From: an uncultured Solirubrobacterales bacterium
GTDB lineage: Bacteria; Actinomycetota; Thermoleophilia; Solirubrobacterales; 70-9
Direction: 5' to 3'
DNA: 11,602 bases
Assembly (NCBI GenBank): GCA_937910825.1
Contig: CALEMO010000234.1
Location: 1-11,602 of the forward strand
Shown: positions 1-6,474 of the stretch, one piece after another
Layout of the letters: each line of letters opens with the position of its first letter
How positions within the stretch are numbered: position 1 is the stretch's first letter
The notes under the pieces: model-generated
What the model saw: only the letters and a program-made list of their open reading frames with translations
The model's database searches: none
What the model was told of the DNA's origin: nothing
Program-made: the position numbers and the translations under genes

Positions 1-108
1 CTGTCTGTTTCAAAAGATGAGTCTGGCGTCGCGCTCGTCGATTTCGGCGAGCACTGCCTCCAGGGCGGGCAGGTTGGCGTGTATGTCAGAAATTACGGCT
101 ACGTTCAT
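1..108 (-). pseudogene. Truncated N-terminus of a calcineurin-like metallophosphoesterase
   Basis: Reading leftward from the ATG at 108-106, the peptide begins MNVAVISDIHANLPALEAVL. This is the typical N-terminus of the YfcE/MJ0936-type metallophosphoesterases (Metallophos_2), with the metal-binding D8-x-H10 pair in SDIH. The frame closes at an in-frame TGA (12-10) after 32 residues. That is just where the family continues into the second metal motif (a hydrophobic-GD segment), and neither alternative frame over the last bases resumes the motif. A whole enzyme would be roughly 160-250 residues, so this is a remnant, a frameshifted or nonsense allele, or an assembly edge. The other half would lie outside the window. 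The gene is divergent from the M48 protease, with 69 nt between the two starts. Family assignment is fairly sure; broken status is inferred from one visible stop. Confidence 0.55.
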
Positions 109-163
109 CGCTGAAAACCAAGGGGGTCCATCGGTCGCGCCAGAGATGGCCGCGCCCTCGGAC

Positions 164-169
164 TATCGT
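164..169 (+). promoter_or_regulatory. -10-like TATCGT, leaderless-type promoter of the M48 protease
   Basis: TATCGT fits the actinobacterial TANNNT -10 and ends 8 nt before the ATG at 178. No Shine-Dalgarno lies in between and no clear -35 is seen. Transcription would start at or very near the ATG. This is one of several similar sites in the window. Confidence 0.4.
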
Positions 170-177
170 AGAGCCCA

Positions 178-1440
178 ATGGACGCCGAAGCGAAGGGACC
201 CGAGCACCTGAAAGCGGCTTCCCTGATTGCGGTCGGCATTTCAGCGTTGGTAATCGCTTTCGCCGCCGCGCTGATCATCGCCCCGGGCAGTCCCCCTGAC
301 GCAGCTTCGGTCACAAGCTCGCGTTTCTTCGATCAGGCCGCGATTGAGCGGGCAGGGGACTACCGGTCGCAGGTGCGTCTGCTGGGTATCGGAGCAATCC
401 TGATCCAGTTCATCCTGCTGTCGATCCTTGCGTTCAACCGGGGATCGACCATAAAAAGGCTTCTGGGCCGGCTTGAGCGCAGGCCGTATCCCGGGGCGGC
501 CCTGGCCGGGGCCGGTATAGCTCTCGCCGTCGGACTGGCCCAGCTGCCTTTCGCTTATCTCACTTTCGAGCAAGGCCGGGAATTCGGTCTCGTTACCCAG
601 CAGCTGGGGGGCTGGTTCGGGGACCGGGCGGCCTTGACCGGGATCGCCTGTCTGTTGGCGGCCGCTGGCGCGTTGTTGGCGATGTTGCTCTGGCGCAAGC
701 TCGGCCGGCGATTCTGGATCGCCGGCTCGGTCCTTGTCGCGACCTGGGCGGTGGTCGTGGTCTGGCTCTGGCCAGTCGTGGTTACACCGCTGTTCAACGA
801 TTTCGAGCCTCTGCCCGAAGGAGGGACTCGAAGCGAAGTGCTCAGCCTGGCTGCGCGGGCCGGCGTTGGCGTGAGGGAGGTCTACGAGGTGGATGCGAGC
901 CGCCGATCGTCAGCCCTCAACGCTTACGTGAACGGAATTGGACCCACCAAACGGGTAGTGCTCTACGACAACTCGATAGATCAGCTCTCCGACGCTGAAC
1001 TTTCTGCCCTGATCGCGCATGAACTCGGACATGTGGCAGCCGATGATCTCTATCGCGGGCTTGGTTTCGCGATCCTGGTTATCCCCCTTGCTGTGCTTTT
1101 CGTCCAGATTTCGACTGCGGCACTCGTCCGTCGCCGCGGCGACGACCCCAATGGTCCTGGCGTGATCCCGGCGCTTGCCTTGACGATTGCTCTGGCGACT
1201 CTCGTGCTCGGCGTGCCCGGCAACCTGCTTTCCAGGAAAATCGAAATCAAGGCGGACCAGTATGCGCTCGAGTTGACCGGCCGGGCCGTCGGCATGGTCG
1301 GTCTTCAGAGCAAGCTGGCGCGGTCAAACCTGAGTGACCCCGACCCGCCGGGCATCTACCAGTTCGTCTTCGGGACCCATCCCACGACCCTGGAGCGGCT
1401 TGCGCTGGCCGAAAGGTTCCGTCGGGAGGAGGGCAGTTGA
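178..1440 (+). CDS. M48 family (Ste24/HtpX-like) membrane zinc metalloprotease
   Basis: This is a 420-residue integral membrane protease resembling CAAX prenyl protease 1 (Ste24). The N-terminal part has several hydrophobic segments (about 13-35, 66-85, 106-125, 151-172, 180-203). The peptidase domain then carries the zinc motif HELGH at residues 281-285 (H281, H285 ligands, E282 catalytic). The downstream third-ligand segment has E356 followed by A359-D360 (pattern S-R-K-x-E-x-x-A-D). Two more hydrophobic stretches (about 294-316, 329-348) lie between these motifs. The C-terminal GTHPTTLERL (399-408) is the usual M48 closing motif. The family cleaves membrane or prenylated proteins, or acts in membrane quality control; the bacterial substrate here is unknown. 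The first ATG after an in-frame stop at 169-171 was chosen as start. The stop codon overlaps the rlmH TTG start, so the two are co-translated. Confidence 0.9.
   Translation: MDAEAKGPEHLKAASLIAVGISALVIAFAAALIIAPGSPPDAASVTSSRFFDQAAIERAGDYRSQVRLLGIGAILIQFILLSILAFNRGSTIKRLLGRLERRPYPGAALAGAGIALAVGLAQLPFAYLTFEQGREFGLVTQQLGGWFGDRAALTGIACLLAAAGALLAMLLWRKLGRRFWIAGSVLVATWAVVVVWLWPVVVTPLFNDFEPLPEGGTRSEVLSLAARAGVGVREVYEVDASRRSSALNAYVNGIGPTKRVVLYDNSIDQLSDAELSALIAHELGHVAADDLYRGLGFAILVIPLAVLFVQISTAALVRRRGDDPNGPGVIPALALTIALATLVLGVPGNLLSRKIEIKADQYALELTGRAVGMVGLQSKLARSNLSDPDPPGIYQFVFGTHPTTLERLALAERFRREEGS
1424..1433 (+). promoter_or_regulatory. Strong Shine-Dalgarno of rlmH
   Basis: GGGAGGAGGG lies inside the 3' end of the M48 gene and ends 3 nt before the TTG start at 1437; the GGAGG core ends about 7 nt before it. 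It supports TTG as the true rlmH start. Confidence 0.7.
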
Positions 1441-1853
1441 AGATCACGGTCAGGGCGGTCGGCAAAATCAGACCTCCTTTCAGCGAAGCCGAGGCCCACT
1501 ACCTGAAGATGCTGAGAAGTAAACAGTCGCTTGAGGTTGTCGAGGCGAAGGACGACGCTGCTCTGATCAGACGGATCGACCGCGAATCCCATCTGGTTGC
1601 GCTCGACATCGGTGGCGAAGAAATGACCTCGGAGGGCTGGGCGGCGTGGCTCGACCGGCGACGACGCGCCGGCCGCAAGGTGGAGATCCTGATCGGTGGC
1701 CCGGAGGGTCTTCCGGCGGCGGAGCGCCAGGCCGCCCAGGAGAAGCTGGCCCTGGGACCTCAAACGATGGCCCACCAGCTAGCCCGGGTTGTCCTGCTGG
1801 AGCAGATTTTCCGGGCATCCAAGATTCTCGCCCGCGAGAATTATCACTTGTGA
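1437..1853 (+). CDS. rlmH: 23S rRNA (pseudouridine1915-N3)-methyltransferase RlmH
   Basis: RlmH is a SPOUT-class enzyme that uses S-adenosylmethionine to methylate N3 of pseudouridine 1915 in helix 69 of 23S rRNA, on assembled 70S ribosomes. At 138 residues it is somewhat shorter than the roughly 155-residue enzymes of E. coli and Firmicutes. The N-terminus MKITVRAVGK is family-typical. LDIGGEEMTSE (56-66) and FVIGG-like ILIGGPEGL (84-92) mark the SAM/knot region. The C-terminus MAHQLARVVLLEQIFRASKI (111-130) followed by ENYHL is characteristic, the last residues replacing the more common YHR ending. The start is TTG, overlapping the M48 stop as TTGA and backed by a strong Shine-Dalgarno. It is cotranscribed with the protease, and argS follows 46 nt later. 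Confidence 0.93.
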   Translation: MKITVRAVGKIRPPFSEAEAHYLKMLRSKQSLEVVEAKDDAALIRRIDRESHLVALDIGGEEMTSEGWAAWLDRRRRAGRKVEILIGGPEGLPAAERQAAQEKLALGPQTMAHQLARVVLLEQIFRASKILARENYHL

Positions 1854-1887
1854 GCCCGCCACAAGTCCTGGAAGGTACCGCCACTCC

Positions 1888-1893
1888 TAGGAT
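1888..1893 (+). promoter_or_regulatory. -10-like TAGGAT, leaderless-type promoter of argS
   Basis: TAGGAT (TANNNT) lies in the 46-nt rlmH-argS gap and ends 6 nt before the argS ATG at 1900. The same bases contain AGGA and could act as a weak ribosome binding site instead. An upstream ATG at 1892 is closed after three codons. Confidence 0.4.
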
Positions 1894-1899
1894 GGATGA

Positions 1900-3516
1900 A
1901 TGAACTCCGTCGATCCCGCAACCAGCCTCCACCAGACGCTGACCGCAACCGCGCGCTCGTTTGCCGGCGACCAGGGCATCGAACCTTCGATGGACGTCCC
2001 GCCGAAGGCCGAACTCGGTGACTACAGCTCGAATGCGGCGATGCTCATGGCAAAGGGCCTCGGCCGGGCTCCCCGCGACATCGCCGTTGAACTGGCCGAT
2101 CGCCTTTCGACGGAATTGACCGGGACGGTTGAGCGCATCGAAGTTGCCGGGCCCGGATTCATCAATCTGTTCCTTTGCGACGGCTGGTATCGCACGGTCG
2201 TCCAGGACCTCGTTTTCAGTGAGACAGCGGTAGTCCCGCCTTCGGATCGTCCGGAATCGATTCTGGTGGAGTTCGTATCAGCCAACCCCACCGGGCCGCT
2301 CACCGCTGCTTCCGGTCGGCATGCGGCCTACGGCGATTCTCTTGCGCGCCTCCTACGCGAGGCCGGCCATCGGGTGACCACCGAGTACTACGTCAACGAC
2401 GGGGGGACCCAGATCCAGAACTTTGCGCTTTCGATCGCCGCCCGGATGCTCGGGAACGAACCGCCCGAGAACGGCTACCACGGCGATTACGTAAACGAGC
2501 TCGCGCAGAGGGCGAAGGCTGAAGGCATCGAGCCGGATGACCTGCCGGAGCTTTCAAAGTCCAGCGTCGAATGGATGGTCAGCGCGATCCGCTCTTCCCT
2601 CGAGCGCTTCGGTGTAGGCATGGACGATTTCTTTTCCGAGCGCTCGCTTTATGAGCGCAACCTCGTTGAAACTGGCCTGGAACGCCTGAAGGCCACCGGG
2701 CATACCGAGCAGCGAGAGGGAGCGCTATGGCTCAAGACCACGGATTTCGGCGATGACAAGGACCGGGTTCTGGTCCGCACCGGCGGTGAACCCACTTACT
2801 TCGGAGCCGATGTTGCTTACCACGCAGACAAGGTCGGCCGGGGCTATTCGAGGCTGATCGATGTGCTGGGAGCCGATCACCACGGCTATGTGAGTCGTAT
2901 GGCCGCGGCCATCCAATGCATGGAAAGGCCGGTGCAATTCGAGGCCCAGCTGATGCAGATGGTTCATTTGGTGGAAGGCGGTGAGCGCACCAAAATGTCA
3001 AAGCGGGCCGGCGACATCGTCACCCTCGACGAACTGCTCGACGACATCGGCGCTGATGCAACCCGGTTCTTCATGCTCCAGCGCAGCCACGATTCGACCA
3101 TGGATCTCGACCTGGATCTGGCCCGGTCCCAGTCATCGGACAATCCGGTCTACTACGTCCAGTATGCACATGCGCGCATTCAGAGCATCCTGAGAAAAGC
3201 CGGGCGAAGCGGTCCCGCTTCGCCAGATTTATTGCCCCAGATTCCGGTAGATCCCTCGGAGAAGGCTCTGATCGCGAAACTGCTCGCTTTCCCGTCCGAA
3301 GTTCATGGGGCTGCCACTCGCCGCTCGCCTCACCGCATCTGCGCATATGCCACCCAGACGGCCGCTGCGTTCCACGCCTTCTACCGTGATTGCCAGGTGA
3401 TCGGCGCCGACGGGGAAGGCGTCGAATCCGTCAGGCTGGATCTGTGCGAGGCAACGGCCGCAACCATCCGCCGCTCGCTCGGGCTGCTCGGAATTTCAGC
3501 CCCGGAGCAGATGTGA
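1900..3516 (+). CDS. argS: Arginyl-tRNA synthetase
   Basis: This class I synthetase charges tRNA-Arg in the cytoplasm. The 538 residues follow the family order. An N-terminal additional domain is seen at about 5-95 (GDYSSNAA at 40-47). The Rossmann catalytic core starts at VEFVSANPTGPL (123-134). It includes the GRHAAYGDSLARLL block (139-152), YYVNDGGTQI (163-172) and KMSKR (365-369, KMSKS loop). The C-terminal DALR anticodon-binding domain spans about 418-538 and ends in LGLLGISAPEQM. The oddity is at 135-138: the HIGH-type tetrapeptide that normally follows NPTGPL reads TAAS, so both signature histidines are missing although flanking residues are intact. The frame is undamaged and the rest of the protein is well conserved, so it is probably functional. 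It is the only argS visible here, and it converges on ccmH with a 13-nt gap. Confidence 0.95.
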   Translation: MNSVDPATSLHQTLTATARSFAGDQGIEPSMDVPPKAELGDYSSNAAMLMAKGLGRAPRDIAVELADRLSTELTGTVERIEVAGPGFINLFLCDGWYRTVVQDLVFSETAVVPPSDRPESILVEFVSANPTGPLTAASGRHAAYGDSLARLLREAGHRVTTEYYVNDGGTQIQNFALSIAARMLGNEPPENGYHGDYVNELAQRAKAEGIEPDDLPELSKSSVEWMVSAIRSSLERFGVGMDDFFSERSLYERNLVETGLERLKATGHTEQREGALWLKTTDFGDDKDRVLVRTGGEPTYFGADVAYHADKVGRGYSRLIDVLGADHHGYVSRMAAAIQCMERPVQFEAQLMQMVHLVEGGERTKMSKRAGDIVTLDELLDDIGADATRFFMLQRSHDSTMDLDLDLARSQSSDNPVYYVQYAHARIQSILRKAGRSGPASPDLLPQIPVDPSEKALIAKLLAFPSEVHGAATRRSPHRICAYATQTAAAFHAFYRDCQVIGADGEGVESVRLDLCEATAATIRRSLGLLGISAPEQM

Positions 3517-3529
3517 AACGACTGCTGCG

Positions 3530-3991
3530 CTAGAGGTCGAAGCGTGCCATGTCTTGGTCAAGGCGCTGCGAATCGGCTGTCGCAGGACCCGGGGATGCCG
3601 AGCCGCCTGGCGGGTCTCCCCGCTGGTTGCGGCGCCACTGGATCACGGCCCAGAGAACGCCGGCCGCAGCGAGCGCAAAAACCAGGATCGGTACGACGTA
3701 GGCCCAGAGATTGATGCCTTCGTCATCGGGAAGCGCGAGCACCTGTGGCCCGTACTCCACGACAAGGGCATCCTTGATCTCTTCCGTCTCTGCGCCATCC
3801 CTGATCATCGCCCGGATGAAGACCCGCTGGCGTTCGGCAGCCGGGGCCCGCGAGAGACCCAGCAGCGTCCCGCAGATCGGACACATGACTTCATCTTCGA
3901 TTTCCGGCAGGGTAGTTTCCTGGGTCGCTGCCATTGCGAACCCCGGCAAGGCCACCACGAGTACCAGGAGCAGAGTCAACAGCAGCTTCAT
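3530..3991 (-). CDS. ccmH: Cytochrome c maturation protein CcmH (CcmH/NrfF/CycL N-terminal type)
   Basis: CcmH is a membrane-anchored thiol protein that holds or reduces apocytochrome CXXCH cysteines for heme ligation in System I. The 153-residue product has a cleavable-looking signal peptide (1-21, ending AMA-A). The redox motif C37-P-I-C40 lies in EVMCPICGTLLGLSRAP, and the usual helical part follows (ERQRVFIRAMIRDG, then EEIKDALVVEYG, then VLALP). A membrane anchor lies at about 95-118. A Pro/Gly-rich cytoplasmic tail ends the protein. The CPICG wording differs from the proteobacterial RCPxCQ but the spacing is conserved. The start ATG overlaps the ccmG stop (ATGA at 3991-3988), so the pair is translationally coupled. 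It lacks a CcmI-like TPR extension; a separate short CcmI-like gene lies at 9043. Confidence 0.88.
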   Translation of the reverse strand: MKLLLTLLLVLVVALPGFAMAATQETTLPEIEDEVMCPICGTLLGLSRAPAAERQRVFIRAMIRDGAETEEIKDALVVEYGPQVLALPDDEGINLWAYVVPILVFALAAAGVLWAVIQWRRNQRGDPPGGSASPGPATADSQRLDQDMARFDL

Positions 3992-4533
3992 TCTTGACTC
4001 TGCCCGGTCGGGGCAACACCCTGGTCAAACGCCGGGGCGGCAAACCGCTCGATCGCGGCGACGTCGGCAAATGGTCCCGGATAGTGGGCCGTCAGGTTTC
4101 CGTCGGGGTCGATCAGGAAAGATTCGGGCACACCCGTAGTTTTCAGGTCGTCGGCATACCCACCGCTGGCATCCCGAATCTGGGGATAGTTGATGCCGTA
4201 TTGCTCGAGGAACTTCATCGCGTCTTCGCTCAGGTCGCGGGTATCAACTCCCAGGACGGTCAGCTCGCCCCGGTTGGCGCTTTCGAATTGTTCAAGGGCG
4301 GGGGACTCGTCGCGACAGGGAATGCACCAGGAGGCCCAGACATTGAGCAGGACCCAGTCGCCCTTGAAATCAGCGAGCGAAGCTTCGCCCCCCGGTGGCA
4401 GGGTCGGCAGGGTCTGCACCGGAACCGGGTCGCCGGTGTCGATGCCCGCGTCGCCCGCTTCGATCAGCCCCCAGGTCAGGAAGGCGAGCAGTCCGGCGAT
4501 GCCGATAACGGTTATCGATGTGCGCAGGTTCAA
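3988..4533 (-). CDS. ccmG: CcmG/DsbE thioredoxin-like thiol:disulfide oxidoreductase
   Basis: This membrane-tethered thioredoxin reduces apocytochrome or CcmH cysteines outside the cytoplasm. From the preferred TTG start (4533-4531) it is 181 residues. A short basic N-terminus (MNLRTSITVIG) leads into one membrane segment (about 7-24). The thioredoxin fold has the active site W69-C70-I-P-C73 within NVWASWCIPCRDE. The cis-proline region TTGVPESFLIDPDG (132-145) carries the Glu typical of CcmG. A GTG at 4581 would extend it by 16 residues. I prefer TTG because 181 residues matches the family (about 185 in E. coli), and because TACTCT lies 6 nt upstream. The longer form would also start only 22 nt from the tRNA gene, on the opposite strand. 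The stop overlaps the ccmH start. Confidence 0.88.
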   Translation of the reverse strand: MNLRTSITVIGIAGLLAFLTWGLIEAGDAGIDTGDPVPVQTLPTLPPGGEASLADFKGDWVLLNVWASWCIPCRDESPALEQFESANRGELTVLGVDTRDLSEDAMKFLEQYGINYPQIRDASGGYADDLKTTGVPESFLIDPDGNLTAHYPGPFADVAAIERFAAPAFDQGVAPTGQSQE

Positions 4534-4539
4534 GTATCC

Positions 4540-4545
4540 AGAGTA
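4540..4545 (-). promoter_or_regulatory. -10-like TACTCT, leaderless-type promoter of ccmG-ccmH
   Basis: On the minus strand TACTCT (TANNNT) ends 6 nt before the TTG at 4533. It would drive the ccmG-ccmH pair. It lies inside the reading frame of the alternative, longer GTG-started form, so the two interpretations conflict. Confidence 0.35.
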
Positions 4546-4589
4546 TGAAGAACGGGGGTGCCCGCCCGCGCGGCTGGGCACGGTTGCGG

Positions 4590-4595
4590 CACAAT
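4590..4595 (+). promoter_or_regulatory. Possible -10 (CACAAT) of the tRNA-Gly gene
   Basis: CACAAT lies 8 nt before the first base of the tRNA and matches a -10 at four of six positions. No convincing -35 was found, so this is weak. Confidence 0.25.
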
Positions 4596-4603
4596 GCGCC
4601 TGT

Positions 4604-4676
4604 GCGGACGTAGCTCAGTTGGTAGAGCGCGAGCTTCCCAAGCTCGAGGTCGCGGGTTCGATCCCCGTCGTCCGCT
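4604..4676 (+). tRNA. tRNA-Gly(CCC)
   Basis: A full cloverleaf can be folded by eye. The acceptor stem GCGGACG (4604-4610) pairs perfectly with CGTCCGC (4669-4675). The D arm is GCTC/GAGC with loop AGTTGGTA. The anticodon stem CGAGC/GCTCG encloses the loop TTCCCAA, giving anticodon CCC (4637-4639), which reads GGG glycine codons. The variable loop is AGGTC. The T arm is GCGGG/CCCGT with loop TTCGATC. Discriminator T73 (4676) is the bacterial glycine identity base. CCA is not encoded, so 3' maturation would need RNase Z-type cleavage after 4676 and CCA addition. The next base, 4677, is the first base of the glycosyltransferase start codon. Confidence 0.97.
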
Positions 4677-5702
4677 TTGAGAGCATCGATTTCAGTCCTG
4701 ATAGTGACCCATGATTCGGCCGATGACCTTTCCCGCAGTTTGCCCGGGCTGGCCACAGAGCTGGAAAATGGCGACGAAGTAATCCTGCTCGACAACGATT
4801 CGGGGGATGACCTCCAGGCGGTCGTTACCCAGCACCTTCCCGCAGCGATGATCGTCGAAATGGGAGGCAACTCGGGCTTTGCAGCCGCTATCAACCGGGG
4901 AGCACAACTTGCGGCCGGCGACCTGCTGGTGATTCTCAATCCCGATGCCCGTCCGGAACCCGGATTCGGCTCGGCGATCAGGGAGCCGCTTCAGTCACGT
5001 CCGCAGTGGTCTGCGTGGATGGGGCTGGTGATTTATCGCGACGCAGGCCAGGCGTTGATCAACACAAAAGGCAACCCCGTTCATTTCACCGGGATCGCCT
5101 GGGCCGGAGGCCACGGCACGCCGGTTCAGGCGGCCGGCGTTTCCGGCCCGGTGCCGACCGCCTCGGGGGCTTGCCTCGCAGTCAAGCCGGAAAGCTGGAA
5201 CCGCCTCGGCGGTTTCGCGGAACAGTTCTTCCTCTACCAGGAGGACACAGATTTCTCCTTGCGCCTGCGATCTGTCGGGGAGACCGTGGGGATCAACGTC
5301 GAAGCCATCGTCGACCATGAATACGAGTTCGAGCGTGGTCCGGATAAGTGGTTCTGGCTCGAGCGAAACCGGTGGGCGATGATCATTCGCACCTACCCGG
5401 CAGCGCTGCTGGTCCTGCTCGCGCCGGCTCTGATCCTGACCGAATTGGCGCTGGTGGTGGTTGCCTCACGCGGAGGCTGGCTGAAGCAGAAGGTACGAGC
5501 GTGGCTGGCCCTGCTCGGCTGGCTTCCAAGGCTGGCCCGCGAACGCAGGTCGATCCAGTCCTCACGCTCGATCCCGGCACGGGAATTCGCCGGGATCCTC
5601 ACCGCAGACCTCGATTCCCCTTTCTTCCCGGACCTGGTCCGGGCGCCGCTGCCACGCATATTGCTCAGGGGATACTGGCGCCTTCTCAAGGCTCTTCTCT
5701 GA
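4677..5702 (+). CDS. GT2-family (WbbL/rhamnosyltransferase-like) glycosyltransferase
   Basis: This is an inverting GT-A transferase that probably adds a sugar from a nucleotide donor to a cell-surface glycan. The 341 residues start with the nucleotide-binding strand SISVLIVTHDS (4-14). LLDNDS (37-42) follows, then NSGFAAAINRG (65-75), the metal-binding NPDA (88-91, DXD equivalent), and an acceptor-site block TASGACLAVK (161-170) with LYQEDTDFSLRLR (186-198). In that block E189-D190 is the likely catalytic pair. A hydrophobic segment (about 242-263) and a basic C-terminus suggest membrane association. TTG at 4677 is the only usable start after an in-frame TAG inside the tRNA gene (4623-4625); a later GTG would delete the first beta strand. 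No ribosome binding site is visible. The sugar and acceptor cannot be told. It ends 2 nt from the stop of the convergent SDR gene. Confidence 0.88.
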   Translation: MRASISVLIVTHDSADDLSRSLPGLATELENGDEVILLDNDSGDDLQAVVTQHLPAAMIVEMGGNSGFAAAINRGAQLAAGDLLVILNPDARPEPGFGSAIREPLQSRPQWSAWMGLVIYRDAGQALINTKGNPVHFTGIAWAGGHGTPVQAAGVSGPVPTASGACLAVKPESWNRLGGFAEQFFLYQEDTDFSLRLRSVGETVGINVEAIVDHEYEFERGPDKWFWLERNRWAMIIRTYPAALLVLLAPALILTELALVVVASRGGWLKQKVRAWLALLGWLPRLARERRSIQSSRSIPAREFAGILTADLDSPFFPDLVRAPLPRILLRGYWRLLKALL

Positions 5703-5704
5703 GG

Positions 5705-6412
5705 TCAGATCGACTGCTGGATCGGCCGGACCAGAATTTCGCTGACATCGACTGAAGCGGGCTGCGCGATCGCGTAGACGATTGCCGCGGCGATGTCGTC
5801 GTCGGAAAGCGCCCTGTCGCCGGGGCGATTCTCGAAGAAAGGCGTATCGACCATGCCGGGTTCGATCAGGGTCATCTTGATGCCATTCTCTTCGTGCATT
5901 TCCCGCAACTCCTGGCGCAATGCCTCCCCGATCGCGGTGGCCGCATGCTTGGTTGCTGAATAGAGGGACCCCGGCAGCACCCGGCGCCCGGCGATAGAGC
6001 TGGTGATCAGCACATGTCCGTCGCCCCGTTCGAGCAGATGGGGCAGCGTCGCCCGAATCGTCAGGGCCGGACCGAGCACGTTTGTCAGCACCATCGAACG
6101 CCACTGCTCCGGGCTCTCATTGAGGAACCCCCGGCTGGCACCGAACCCGGCGTTCGCGAAAACCACGTCGATCCGTCCGAAAGCTTGCAGCGCTGAATTG
6201 ACCATCGCTTCGGTCTGGTCCCACTCGCCGACGTCGCAACTGACCGCAAGTGCCCGCTCTTTGCCGCCCAGCTCGCTGACAAGCTCCTCGAGCGGTTCGA
6301 GCCGTCTTCCGGCGAGGACCAGCCGGTGGGAATTCACGAGTTTCCTGGCGGTCGCCGCGCCGATACCGCTGCCGGCTCCAGTGATCAGAACTACTTTGTC
6401 GTCGTTGCTCAT
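5705..6412 (-). CDS. Short-chain dehydrogenase/reductase (classical SDR)
   Basis: This is a cytoplasmic NAD(P)-dependent oxidoreductase with a Rossmann fold; the substrate is unknown. The 235 residues carry the classical SDR marks. These are the cofactor loop TGAGSGIG (11-18), basic residues R36-R37 after strand 2 (suggesting NADP(H) preference), CDV (59-61) and NAG (87-89). The catalytic tetrad is N111, S138, Y151 and K155, in TSS and YSATK. EPGMVDTPF (184-192) is the segment that usually covers the cofactor. The closest general type is the YdfG/serine 3-dehydrogenase-like cl-SDR group. It is convergent with the glycosyltransferase, only 2 nt separating the stops, and divergent from ccmE with a 62-nt gap. 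CAGAAT ends 6 nt before the ATG on its strand and is an imperfect match to the -10 pattern seen elsewhere. Confidence 0.88.
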   Translation of the reverse strand: MSNDDKVVLITGAGSGIGAATARKLVNSHRLVLAGRRLEPLEELVSELGGKERALAVSCDVGEWDQTEAMVNSALQAFGRIDVVFANAGFGASRGFLNESPEQWRSMVLTNVLGPALTIRATLPHLLERGDGHVLITSSIAGRRVLPGSLYSATKHAATAIGEALRQELREMHEENGIKMTLIEPGMVDTPFFENRPGDRALSDDDIAAAIVYAIAQPASVDVSEILVRPIQQSI

Positions 6413-6431
6413 GGATCGATTCTGGCATGTC

Positions 6432-6443
6432 TCCGGCGCCGGA
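6432..6443. repeat. 12-bp perfect palindrome in the SDR-ccmE divergent gap
   Basis: TCCGGCGCCGGA is self-complementary and sits near the middle of the 62-nt intergenic region between the divergent SDR and ccmE starts, where an operator would be expected. In GC-rich DNA such palindromes arise fairly easily, so a regulatory role is only possible. Confidence 0.3.
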
Positions 6444-6474
6444 CCCCCCGGCTTTGCGATAATGGAGCCTGCTC

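Noticed and set aside
4534..4581. GTG start at 4581 extending CcmG by 16 residues
   Set aside because: No ribosome binding site is seen, and the extension would begin 22 nt from the tRNA gene. The TTG at 4533 gives the family length and a normal N-terminus. The GTG is not excluded.
4190..4714. 174-codon plus-strand frame antisense to ccmG and running over the tRNA
   Set aside because: It is antisense to a clear thioredoxin gene and reads through the tRNA cloverleaf. No motif supports it.
5700..5707. Possible bidirectional terminator between the convergent GT2 and SDR genes
   Set aside because: Only 2 nt separate the stop codons, and I could not find a hairpin with a T-run on either strand there.
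5562..6104. 180-codon minus-strand frame across the GT2 and SDR 3' ends
   Set aside because: It is out of frame with the SDR gene on the same strand and antisense to the glycosyltransferase. Its composition is low-complexity shadow type and it conflicts with two clear genes.
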